DNA from: Phycisphaerae bacterium
Lineage (GTDB): Bacteria; Planctomycetota; Phycisphaerae; Sedimentisphaerales; UBA12454
Direction: 5' to 3'
NCBI GenBank assembly: GCA_026386845.1
Contig: JAPLMW010000075.1
Span: 1-32,413, forward strand
Length of the DNA stretch: 32,413 bases
The notes under the pieces were generated by a model, which was not told the DNA's origin, ran no database searches, and saw nothing but the letters and a program-made list of their open reading frames with translations. This document shows, one piece after another, positions 1-7,195 of the stretch (its first letter is position 1; every line of letters begins with the position of its first letter). A program made the translations under genes and the position numbers.

Positions 1-455
1 ATTTCAAGATTTATCTTGGGACTGATGGCATATTTGATGCAAACTGTTTCGTAAACGGTGTCGAGAAAACTGTCTTGCTTTATCAAAACGCCCAAAGTGT
101 TTCTACTTTGGCTGACGGTAACAGTAATTGGATTATGCTGACCGCCGTTATGCCTGATTGTAATATATCCGGCACTGGTAATTTGCTTATAGGTTCATCT
201 TTTTCCGGTTCTCTCGATGACTTGAGAATTTACAACAAGGCGTTGAGTGTCGATGAGGTTGAGACGTTATACAAAGAAGTGTATCCAACAAAGTTTGCAG
301 GTGATTTGAACGGCGACTATCAGGTTGATTTCTTTGACTTTGCAGTGCTGGCAGGCAGCTATGACGGCAGCACAGAGGACTGGCTTATATTAAAGGATAT
401 AGCCGATACCTGGCTCGAATGCGGCTTGCCTAATCAGGATAATTGCTGGCAGTAA
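1..455 (+). CDS. Secreted LamG/dockerin-like protein, 3' end only
   Basis: The frame is open from base 3, so this is the C-terminal part of a longer gene that begins outside the window. The visible end has a concanavalin-like LamG tail (GSLDDLRIYNKALS followed by VETLY). After it comes a dockerin-like calcium-loop segment, GDLNGDYQVDFFD, and a second degenerate half ending in a Cys-containing tail. In planctomycetes this arrangement is common in very large secreted or surface proteins that bind polysaccharides. The ligand cannot be told from this fragment. No signal peptide is visible because the N-terminus is missing. No in-frame methionine start is needed within the window. Confidence 0.8.
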   Translation, partial: FKIYLGTDGIFDANCFVNGVEKTVLLYQNAQSVSTLADGNSNWIMLTAVMPDCNISGTGNLLIGSSFSGSLDDLRIYNKALSVDEVETLYKEVYPTKFAGDLNGDYQVDFFDFAVLAGSYDGSTEDWLILKDIADTWLECGLPNQDNCWQ

Positions 456-460
456 ATTAA

Positions 461-518
461 AAGTGAACAGTTTACAGTGTGCAGTTACTGTTAACGGTAA
501 ACTGTTTACTGTAAACTT
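461..518. repeat. Intergenic quasi-palindrome built from CAGTTTAC words
   Basis: AACAGTTTAC at 466-475 is matched by its reverse complement at 497-506. AGTTTACAGT at 469-478 is matched by its reverse complement at 508-517. The two pairings overlap, so alternative hairpins are possible. It lies just after the LamG gene and has no clear T-run, so it may be a repeat rather than a simple terminator. Confidence 0.55.
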
Positions 519-559
519 ATAAAAAACCTTCAATTTTCAATTTTTCTAAGGAATCCCCT

Positions 560-610
560 ATGAACAACTCTCCTCGGCCTCGACATCGGCGATACAAAAA
601 TCTGTTCTGA
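560..610 (+). other. Short 16-codon frame with strong RBS, probable broken 5' end of the terminase-like gene
   Basis: TAAGGAAT lies just upstream of ATG 560. That frame encodes only 16 residues before TGA at 608-610. The frame of the terminase-like gene is already open from 564 and gives plausible protein over 570-617. The simplest reading is a one-base indel between about 563 and 575 that separates the true start from the body. A genuine leader peptide is the alternative. Confidence 0.45.
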
Positions 611-617
611 GCATAAT

Positions 618-1952
618 GTGCCTATGGATTATCTGTGGCACTGCTATAACAGCGATTTTGCTGGTAATGCAAGTGGTTCGACTTCGCTCACCACAAGCGG
701 CGATTGTGTCGTCTGGGCAGGCCGCGGCGGCGGAAAGACTCTTTTGGCCGCGGCCGCTACGCTCCTGGATTGTATTTTTAAGCCCAACTGCAAGGTAAGA
801 ATCCTCGCGGGAAGCGAATTGCAGGCTCAAAGAATGTATGATTACCTGCTTGAATTTTTAAGAAAAGGTTTTGAAGGTTTTCTCGCTGGACCTGTTCACA
901 AAAACAAGTGCAGCTTCGTCAACGGTTCGGATGTTGAGGTTTTAACTCAATCGGCGGCATCTGTCCGCGGCAGTCATATCCAGAAACTGCGATGTGATGA
1001 GATTGAATTGTTCGACAGGCAGATTCTTGAGGCGGCAAAGTTTGTTACCAAAAGCACTGATGGAATTGTCGGTGCGATGGAGTCGCTCAGCACAATGCAC
1101 CAGCCTTTCGGCATTATGCACGAGCTTGTCGGCAAGGCCTCTTCCTGCGGAACGCCGATTTTCAAATGGTGCGTCTGGGAAGTTATTGAAAATTGTCCCG
1201 CGGACAGAAGCTGTTCAAGATGCCCGCTGAATAACGATTGCCGCGGCAGAGCAAGAAAAGCATCAGGCTACCTGAAAATTGACGATTGTATAGCGCAGAT
1301 GCGAAGAAGCAGCAGAGCCGCTTTTGAATCTGAAATGCTTTGCCTGCGCCCATCGCTTGAAAATGTCGTATTTGCGGAATTTGAGCCTGACAGTCATATT
1401 GCGCCACTCGATTACAATCCCGCTTTGCCGCTGTATCGCGCGATTGATTTCGGCTTTGTCAATCCGTTCGTATGCCTGTGGATTCAGGTTGATGCGCAAG
1501 GCACTGTAAAAATCATTGATGAGTATGTCAAAAGCAGACAGACAATTGATGTTCACGCTGACGAAATAAAAAACAGGACCCCTTTCAGCGAAGAGCAGGT
1601 TTTGGCGACATTTTGCGACCCTGCGGGAGCGGGCGTAAATGACGTTACAGGCACAAGTCCCGTCTTTCAGTTAAGACAAGCCGGGGTAAAACTTCGCTAT
1701 AAAAGAAGTTCGATACTTGAGGGAATAGAGCTTGTCCGAAGGTCTTTACGCAGCGGCGATGGGCGAAGCAATCTAATTATAAGTCCCCGCTGCGGCAGAT
1801 TAATCGAGGCGATGCAGTGCTATCATTATCCGCAGGCAGGTGCGGAGGAATTGCCCTTAAAAGATGGCATTTACGACCACCCGATAGACGCCCTGCGCTA
1901 TTTCTTTGTAAATTACAACAGTTCAAATTCTGCTAGGAGCAGAAAATATTGA
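618..1952 (+). CDS. Orphan phage-terminase-like large subunit (ATPase plus nuclease)
   Basis: The protein (444 aa from the GTG at 618) has the architecture of a terminase large subunit. It has Walker A AGRGGGKT at residues 34-41, an S-x4-RG motif at about 112-118, a Walker B-like LRCDEIE at 124-130 and an STMH coupling segment at about 158. The C-terminal RNase H-fold nuclease shows AIDFGF, FCDPAG and DHPIDALRY. Between the two domains is a Cys cluster, C193-x5-C199-x2-C202-x5-C208, which could bind zinc or an Fe-S cluster. No portal, capsid or small terminase gene is nearby, so this is not an obvious prophage. The start is uncertain: the frame stays open upstream to 564 and reads like the missing N-terminus (LDIGDTKICSEH), while a good Shine-Dalgarno sequence and ATG at 560 are in another frame. 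ATG 624 is another possible start. Confidence 0.75.
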   Translation: MPMDYLWHCYNSDFAGNASGSTSLTTSGDCVVWAGRGGGKTLLAAAATLLDCIFKPNCKVRILAGSELQAQRMYDYLLEFLRKGFEGFLAGPVHKNKCSFVNGSDVEVLTQSAASVRGSHIQKLRCDEIELFDRQILEAAKFVTKSTDGIVGAMESLSTMHQPFGIMHELVGKASSCGTPIFKWCVWEVIENCPADRSCSRCPLNNDCRGRARKASGYLKIDDCIAQMRRSSRAAFESEMLCLRPSLENVVFAEFEPDSHIAPLDYNPALPLYRAIDFGFVNPFVCLWIQVDAQGTVKIIDEYVKSRQTIDVHADEIKNRTPFSEEQVLATFCDPAGAGVNDVTGTSPVFQLRQAGVKLRYKRSSILEGIELVRRSLRSGDGRSNLIISPRCGRLIEAMQCYHYPQAGAEELPLKDGIYDHPIDALRYFFVNYNSSNSARSRKY

Positions 1953-1956
1953 TAAC

Positions 1957-1991
1957 AAAAAGGCTGTGAATTCTTTCACAGCCTTTTTTAT
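1957..1991. terminator. Bidirectional hairpin terminator
   Basis: AAAAAGGCTGTGAA and TTCACAGCCTTTTTT form a long stem around a small loop, with an A-run before and a T-run after. It sits between the converging terminase-like gene and the minus-strand 95-aa gene, and can serve both. Confidence 0.85.
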
Positions 1992-2008
1992 AAAGCATTT
2001 TGGTTCTA

Positions 2009-2296
2009 TTAATTTTTATTTTTTTTCAAAACTGCAATTGAGCCGATTACCAGCAGAGCAGTTGTTATTGCTTCCTGCACCACGATGTTGAATGAGACAT
2101 TTGTGGTTCCTATAAGTGAGTCGGACAAAAATGACAGAGGCCCTTCGTTCAAAGGGGTAACATCAGACTGGTTGACGTGAATCTGTTTAGAAAAGTTATT
2201 GTTGTAATTTTGAATGTAACTTGAGCCAGGTGTGATAGCCAGTGCTACTGAAATCAGCGCAAAAACAACCACAATGATTGCAATTAAAGCTTTCAT
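2009..2296 (-). CDS. Small exported membrane-anchored protein, unknown
   Basis: The 95-aa product starts with a signal peptide (MKALIAIIVVVFALISVALA). It then has a short polar Asn/Ser-rich middle and a C-terminal hydrophobic helix (about residues 74-89) ending in KKNKN. This resembles the helix-plus-basic-tail of PEP-CTERM proteins, but the PEP motif itself is absent, so exosortase processing cannot be assumed. Translation is supported by AAGGGTT upstream of the ATG. The gene stands alone, with a strong promoter and a roughly 150-nt leader. I do not recognise the family. Confidence 0.65.
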   Translation of the reverse strand: MKALIAIIVVVFALISVALAITPGSSYIQNYNNNFSKQIHVNQSDVTPLNEGPLSFLSDSLIGTTNVSFNIVVQEAITTALLVIGSIAVLKKNKN

Positions 2297-2350
2297 CTTT
2301 TAACCCTTAAAAATATTCAAACTTCCACAGAACACTCATGGATTTTGAAA

Positions 2351-2419
2351 GGATATGTAAGGGTCCATTGCTGGATGGCAACTTATTAAATCACCCAAGT
2401 CGCCTAAGCCTCTATATCC
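2351..2419 (-). ncRNA. Putative structured 5' leader of the 95-aa gene
   Basis: In the minus-strand transcript GGATAT (2419-2414) can pair with ATATCC (2356-2351), closing a compact domain. Inside it, GCGACTT (2403-2397) can pair with AAGTTGC (2385-2379). The loop contains GGGT (2396-2393), which can pair with ACCC (2364-2361), giving a pseudoknot. CCAT/ATGG (2378-2375 with 2368-2365) is an additional small hairpin. I could not assign it to a known riboswitch class. The structure is inferred from complementarity only. Confidence 0.4.
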
Positions 2420-2451
2420 TGTTCAGTCTTATATCCATCACCTATTTTAAC

Positions 2452-2480
2452 ATTATACTAGAAAAGACCGATAATGTAAA
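2452..2480 (-). promoter_or_regulatory. Sigma70-type promoter for the 95-aa gene
   Basis: On the minus strand TTTACA (2480-2475) and TATAAT (2457-2452) are separated by exactly 17 bases. The predicted transcription start is near 2445, leaving a leader of about 150 nt before the ATG at 2296. Confidence 0.75.
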
Positions 2481-2579
2481 GAGAAAAGTAATTTTTTTCG
2501 TGATGGTATATTAGGCAAACCCAAAAGATGTGTATATAAGGCATCTTGTTTGGAAAGAAATTAGGTAATTATCTGCGTT

Positions 2580-4661
2580 TTACCCCACATCAACAAGGCC
2601 GAGGCTGTCGGCAAATTTCCGCCCAAGTTCCGCCCTTATGTTCTTATGTTCAGCCGATTTGAGCATTGGGTCTTTTTCTACAAGCTCAAAAGCGTCTTTT
2701 CTTGCAAGAGTCAGCAGGTCAAAATCGTCGATAATATTTGCGATTTTCAGGTCAGGCAGGCCGTGCTGACGCGAGCTTAAAAGTTCGCCGGGCCCGCGGA
2801 TTTTAAGGTCGTGTTCCGCAATTTCAAAACCGTCATTGCTCCGCTCCATTATTTCGAGTCTGCTTTTTGCCGTTTCGTTTTCAGTCTGTGCGACCAGCAG
2901 GCAATACGCCTTTGACGAGCTTCTTGCAATCCTGCCGCGAAGCTGATGAAGCTGGGCAAGACCGAACCTGTCCGCTCCTTCGATAACCATTATCGTCGCA
3001 TTGGGAACATCAATACCAACTTCTATCAGGACGGTTGATACGAGGCAGTGAATTTTCCCCTTGCGAAAACTATCCATAATTTTCTGTTTATTGTCGCCTG
3101 CCATTTGGCCGTGCAATAAACCTACGTTAAATTCGGGAAAAATATTTTTGCTTAAATTCTCGTATTCAGCAATTGCCGCTTTTACCTCGCCGTTTTCGCT
3201 GTCAACGATTCTTGGATAAACAAAATACGCCTGTTTTTTCGCTTTGAGTCTTTCGCGGATAAACTCATAAGCCTTCGGCAAATCCTTAGGCTGAATACAT
3301 CTTGTTATTATCTGTCCCCTGCCCGGCGGCGAGTGTTTCACAACAGATATATCCAAATCGCCGAAGGCCGTCATCGCCAGCGTTCTCGGTATAGGCGTTG
3401 CCGTCATAACAAGACAGTGCGGCGTCGCGTCTTTTCTCAACTGTGCCCGCTGATGAACGCCAAACTTGTGCTGCTCATCTATTATTACAAGTGCAAGATT
3501 TGCAAACTGTATGTCTTCCTGCAATAAAGCGACAGTGCCGACAATAATATTGGTATCGCCTGATTGAATATCGTCGAGAATCTCTTTTCTCTTCTCACCG
3601 GTAATTCCGCCTGTGATAAGAACTCTTTTCACATCGCTGTTTTTCAGATACCGCTCAATATTTATGAAGTGCTGCTCTGCGAGAATTTCCGTCGGAGCCA
3701 TTATCGCGACCTGCATTTTATTTGCGACCGCGACAAGAGCGGCATACAGCGCGACAACTGTTTTTCCGCTGCCGACATCGCCCTGAAGCAGACGGTTCAT
3801 AGGAACGGTCTTGGCCAAATCGGAGACAATCTCCCCGATTACCTTATCCTGGTCTTCGGTAAGCAGAAACGGAAACCGTTTTCTTATTCTCTTGTCAATC
3901 AGCTCGGTGCATTCGAGCGCGGCAGCTCTTGAAAAGTTTCTCACCTTATATCGCCGCAAGGCAAGAGCTGACTGCATTAAAAACAGCTCATCGTATTTCA
4001 ATCTGCGATTTGCCTTTTCAACCTGTGATTCGTCCTCGGGGTTATGCAGCCATTTAAACGCCTTCTGTCTCTCTGCAAGGTTTGATTTCTTCAGAAAGCC
4101 TGCGTCAAAAAATTCGGGCACAAGTTCAACTATTTTTTCGAGCGACTGGCGGACAATTCTTTTTATCTGTCCGCTTGAAAGCTCAGCCGACGCCGGATAA
4201 ACCGGTCCGCTGAAGCTGTCAGCGGCAATCTCATCGTCTTCCACTATTACAAATTTCGGATTGGTAAGCTGGAGCTGGTGTTTATACTGACCGATTTTTC
4301 CCCAGACGATAAGTTTTTGGCCCGGTATGATTTTGCCCTGCAGAAATTTGCTGTTAAACCAGATAATTCTGCACGAACCTGTTTCATCATTTACATAAGC
4401 CTCAAAATATGATGGTTTTCGCCAATATTGAAAATCCGTGCTTTCGACAATTCCCACAAGAGTAACAGTTTGATTTAATTTTACTTTTTCGATTTTTACA
4501 GGTTCTGGCGCGAAGTACCAGTCCCTGGGATAGTATTCAAGCAAATCGGCGACGGTTTTGACTCCCAGTTTTTCAAAGGCTGCCGCTCTTGCGGGCCCAA
4601 CGCCTTTTAAAAACTGCACCGGCATATCCAGGCTGATATTATCCAATGGTTTTTCTGTCAT
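2580..4661 (-). CDS. recG: ATP-dependent DNA helicase RecG
   Basis: RecG unwinds stalled replication forks and Holliday junctions. From the ATG at 4661 the protein is 693 aa, the usual RecG length. It opens with a helix-hairpin-helix (FLKGVGPARAAAFEKLGV) and an OB-fold wedge domain. The two helicase lobes show Walker A GDVGSGKT, the DEQH box (IIDEQHKFG), MTATPIPRT, and QLRGRIARS near motif VI, where RecG more often has GRVGRG. A longer frame exists upstream to 4715, but it runs into pcm. The start chosen lies 2 bases after the pcm stop and begins MTEKPLDN, so the two genes look translationally coupled and cotranscribed. Confidence 0.95.
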   Translation of the reverse strand: MTEKPLDNISLDMPVQFLKGVGPARAAAFEKLGVKTVADLLEYYPRDWYFAPEPVKIEKVKLNQTVTLVGIVESTDFQYWRKPSYFEAYVNDETGSCRIIWFNSKFLQGKIIPGQKLIVWGKIGQYKHQLQLTNPKFVIVEDDEIAADSFSGPVYPASAELSSGQIKRIVRQSLEKIVELVPEFFDAGFLKKSNLAERQKAFKWLHNPEDESQVEKANRRLKYDELFLMQSALALRRYKVRNFSRAAALECTELIDKRIRKRFPFLLTEDQDKVIGEIVSDLAKTVPMNRLLQGDVGSGKTVVALYAALVAVANKMQVAIMAPTEILAEQHFINIERYLKNSDVKRVLITGGITGEKRKEILDDIQSGDTNIIVGTVALLQEDIQFANLALVIIDEQHKFGVHQRAQLRKDATPHCLVMTATPIPRTLAMTAFGDLDISVVKHSPPGRGQIITRCIQPKDLPKAYEFIRERLKAKKQAYFVYPRIVDSENGEVKAAIAEYENLSKNIFPEFNVGLLHGQMAGDNKQKIMDSFRKGKIHCLVSTVLIEVGIDVPNATIMVIEGADRFGLAQLHQLRGRIARSSSKAYCLLVAQTENETAKSRLEIMERSNDGFEIAEHDLKIRGPGELLSSRQHGLPDLKIANIIDDFDLLTLARKDAFELVEKDPMLKSAEHKNIRAELGRKFADSLGLVDVG

Positions 4662-4663
4662 AT

Positions 4664-5374
4664 TTATTCCGAGTAGCCGAATTTTCCTATAAGTTTTACA
4701 AATCTGCATCCGCAAACAGATTTTGTTTTCAAACCATCGACGGTTTTCTCAATAACCACAAGCTCCTGTACGTAATCGGCTCCCAACGGCACTACTGCTA
4801 TGCCGCCTGTCTTTAATTGTTCGAGCAGCGGTTTTGGCATCTGGGGAGTCGCAGCGGTAATTATTATCCTGTCGAATTGCCTCTGTTCAGGCCTGCCCTG
4901 AGCGGATTTATCCTGAGTGAAATCGAAGGAGTCGAAGGGCCAGCCGATAGTCCCGTCGCCTGTATGGAATTTTACATTTGTTATATTCATTTCCGCCAGA
5001 ATCCGCTGTGCGTTTAAAGCAAGATGTTCTATTCTTTCAATTGTATAGACTTCTTTCGCAAGTTTCGCAAGTATCGCGGTCTGATAACCGCTGCCTGTTC
5101 CTATTTCAAGCACTTCGCTATTTTTATCGACTTTCAATTCCTGTGTCATTAAAGCGACAATATACGGCTGGCTTATCGTCTGGCCGCACCCTATTGGCAA
5201 AGGCCCGTCAAAATAAGCCCCGTCGAGACATTCAGCAGGTATAAACTTTTCTCTCGGCACATCGGCCATTACTCTCAAAACAGCAGGGTCTGTTATATCC
5301 CGCTTTTTCAGCTGGACTCGAACCATCGCCTGCCTTTCGGCAGCAAATTTGTCCTTTTCATTTGCCTGCTGCAT
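4664..5374 (-). CDS. pcm: Protein-L-isoaspartate O-methyltransferase with in-frame repeat insertion
   Basis: Pcm methylates isoaspartyl residues of damaged proteins using S-adenosylmethionine. The Rossmann SAM-binding motif VLEIGTGSGYQTAILA and the family motif GQTISQPYIVALMT are clear. Between GDGTIGWP and EQRQFDRIIITAA lies a stretch of about 16 residues (FDSFDFTQDKSAQGRP) that is not expected in the family and coincides with a palindromic repeat; without it the segment reads as a normal Pcm. ATG 5374 is chosen. A TTG at 5410 would crowd the divergent lipoprotein gene, and ATG 5326, with AAAGG upstream, is also possible. Downstream recG follows by 2 bases. Confidence 0.9.
   Translation of the reverse strand: MQQANEKDKFAAERQAMVRVQLKKRDITDPAVLRVMADVPREKFIPAECLDGAYFDGPLPIGCGQTISQPYIVALMTQELKVDKNSEVLEIGTGSGYQTAILAKLAKEVYTIERIEHLALNAQRILAEMNITNVKFHTGDGTIGWPFDSFDFTQDKSAQGRPEQRQFDRIIITAATPQMPKPLLEQLKTGGIAVVPLGADYVQELVVIEKTVDGLKTKSVCGCRFVKLIGKFGYSE
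4895..4940. repeat. 46-bp palindromic element inside pcm
   Basis: The element is bounded by GCCCT and AGGGC and contains GAAGGAGTCGAAGGGC. It matches another 46-bp element at 23979-24024 inside dtd at 36 of 46 positions, with identical ends and length. It adds 48 bp in frame (46 plus a GCC-like flank). It has the look of the REP-like TCCTGAGC/GTCGAAGG palindromes seen in many bacterial genomes. Confidence 0.8.
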
Positions 5375-5383
5375 AACTATAAT
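5355..5383 (+). promoter_or_regulatory. Candidate promoter for lipoprotein-bioA-bioD-nadB
   Basis: TATAAT at 5378-5383 is preceded, with a 17-base gap, by TTTTCA at 5355-5360, a weak -35 match. It lies about 50 bases before the lipoprotein ATG and at the start of the divergent pcm gene. Confidence 0.4.
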
Positions 5384-5433
5384 AATTGCGTTATTAAACG
5401 CGTTTTGCAAATCAATTTTTAAGGAGATATATT

Positions 5434-6021
5434 ATGAAAAGTAAACTTAAAGTCATCGCATTTTACACGCTGGCCCTTATTTTAGGCGGCTGTGTGCCTT
5501 CGCTGCATCCGCTTTTTACTGAAAACGACCTGATTTTCGACAATGATCTCATCGGCAGCTGGGCCTCGACAGATTCCAATGAAACTCTTGAGTTCAAACA
5601 GACAAAAGCTAAAGACTATGAATGTATTTATATCGACAAAGACGGTAAATCAGGCAAATTTATCACAGGCCTCGGCAAACTCGGAAATATTATGTATCTG
5701 GATATTTATCCCGGCGAATCGAATATGATAGAAAATGCTTTCTACAAATCTCATCTTTTGTTTACGCATTCTTTTATGAAGATAGAATTGTCGAAAGATT
5801 CATTAAAACTTTGTTCTATTAATCCAGATGGGACAGATAAGCTGTTAAAATCCAAACCGAATGCCGTGAAACACGAAAGACTTGAAGGCGATAACGGTAG
5901 TATTGTCCTTACAGCGCCAACGAAAGAACTTCAAAAGTTTATACTCAAATACGGTAATGACAAAAAAGCGGAACTTTTTAAAGACAAAGACGCCAGCGAA
6001 TTTCACCGCATCAAAAAATAA
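5434..6021 (+). CDS. Lipoprotein, unknown function
   Basis: The 195-aa product has a lipoprotein signal peptide with lipobox LGGC (Cys20) and is therefore expected to be lipid-anchored outside the cytoplasmic membrane. The rest is a soluble, charged domain with repeated beta-like segments (LIGSWASTDSNETLEFKQ), reminiscent of lipocalin-like small lipoproteins. I do not recognise a named family. A strong AAGGAG lies 8 bases before the ATG. Its TAA overlaps the bioA ATG by one base (TAATG), so it is probably translated together with the biotin genes. Nothing in its sequence suggests a direct role in biotin synthesis. Confidence 0.8.
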   Translation: MKSKLKVIAFYTLALILGGCVPSLHPLFTENDLIFDNDLIGSWASTDSNETLEFKQTKAKDYECIYIDKDGKSGKFITGLGKLGNIMYLDIYPGESNMIENAFYKSHLLFTHSFMKIELSKDSLKLCSINPDGTDKLLKSKPNAVKHERLEGDNGSIVLTAPTKELQKFILKYGNDKKAELFKDKDASEFHRIKK

Positions 6022-7193
6022 TGAATCCCGGAACTGAAAAGTTAATCAGTCTTGATAAGGAATATCTCTGGCATCCGTTTACGCAGATGAAGGCCTGGCT
6101 GGCCTCTGAGCCGGTTATTATCGAATCGGGCGATGGGTTTTGTTTAATCGATACTGAAGGAAATCGCTATATCGACGGCGTAAGCAGTCTTTGGTGCAAT
6201 GTCCACGGCCACAGAGTCAAAAAAATCGATGATGCGATAAAAGGACAGCTTGATAAAATCGCACACAGCACTCTGTTAGGTCTTGCACAGACAAAATCAA
6301 TCGAACTTGCGGAAAAACTCGTCGCCATTGCACCAAAAAATCTGAAAAAAGTCTTTTATTCCGACAGCGGCGCAACAAGCGTTGAAATCGCTTTGAAAAT
6401 CGCATATCAGTATTATCACAACCAAGGCCAAAAAAGAGACAAATTCATCGCACTGGGTCAATCCTATCACGGCGATACAATCGGCTCTGTAAGCGTCGGC
6501 GGAATTGAATTATTTCATTCAATCTTCAAGCCGATGCTTTTTGAGACTTACTTTGCTCCAACACCGTTTCCTTATCGTTTCAATGGTTCCGCTGAACAAT
6601 GCAGGCAATTCAGCCTCGATAAAATCGAAGAACTTTTGAAAAAAAATCCTGAAAATATCCCCGATATTATGTGTCTTGCCAAGGGAATCACCGGCGGCTA
6701 TCTCCCTCTGGCAGCTACACTTACGACACAAGAGCTTTTTGACGCCTTTTTGGGCGAGCCTTCGGAATTTAAGACTTTTTTTCACGGTCATACATACACC
6801 GGCAATGCGTTAGCCTGCGCCGCCGCGATTGCATCGCTTGAACTTTTCCAGGAAAACAAAATCATCGAATCGCTGACGGCAAAAATAGATTTGATTGCTG
6901 ATTACCTTAAAAAAATTTCACTTTTGGATTATGTCGGCGATGTTCGTCAGTGCGGCTTAATGGCAGGAATTGAGATTGTAAAGGACAAGAAAACCAAAGA
7001 GTCATTTCCCTATGAAAAATTGATTGGTGCAAAACTCTGCGCCGCAATGCAGCCAAAAGGCGCGATGATGAGGCCTTTGTCAGACGTAATTGTTCTTATG
7101 CCGCCGGTGGCGATTGATTTGCCTTTACTGCGGCAATTGCTGGATATCGTTTACGACACAATCAAAACCGATTTACCAAAAATCGTAAAATAA
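6021..7193 (+). CDS. bioA: Adenosylmethionine-8-amino-7-oxononanoate aminotransferase with internal deletion
   Basis: BioA makes 7,8-diaminononanoate from KAPA using SAM as amino donor, with PLP. Family marks are LWHPFTQM near the N-terminus, YHGDTIG, the Schiff-base lysine in CLAKGITGG (Lys221), and FFHGHTYTGN. The protein is 390 aa instead of about 450. The text jumps from LKKNPENI straight to PDIMCLAKG, so roughly 60 residues normally between these points are missing. They include the DEVxTGFGRTG segment whose Asp binds the PLP ring nitrogen. The frame is intact. Activity is doubtful unless the gap is an assembly artefact. It is followed two bases later by bioD. Confidence 0.9.
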   Translation: MNPGTEKLISLDKEYLWHPFTQMKAWLASEPVIIESGDGFCLIDTEGNRYIDGVSSLWCNVHGHRVKKIDDAIKGQLDKIAHSTLLGLAQTKSIELAEKLVAIAPKNLKKVFYSDSGATSVEIALKIAYQYYHNQGQKRDKFIALGQSYHGDTIGSVSVGGIELFHSIFKPMLFETYFAPTPFPYRFNGSAEQCRQFSLDKIEELLKKNPENIPDIMCLAKGITGGYLPLAATLTTQELFDAFLGEPSEFKTFFHGHTYTGNALACAAAIASLELFQENKIIESLTAKIDLIADYLKKISLLDYVGDVRQCGLMAGIEIVKDKKTKESFPYEKLIGAKLCAAMQPKGAMMRPLSDVIVLMPPVAIDLPLLRQLLDIVYDTIKTDLPKIVK

Positions 7194-7195
7194 AA

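Noticed and set aside
618-1952. Prophage
   Set aside because: Only the terminase-like gene is present; neighbours are host-type genes.
2351-2440. Known riboswitch class (GEMM, TPP, cobalamin or twoAYGGAY motif)
   Set aside because: The conserved cores of these classes are absent; ATGGAC/ATGGAT words occur but not in the required loops.
2338-2514. Plus-strand frame of 58 codons
   Set aside because: No ribosome site, and it overlaps the promoter and leader of the minus-strand gene; no recognisable protein features.
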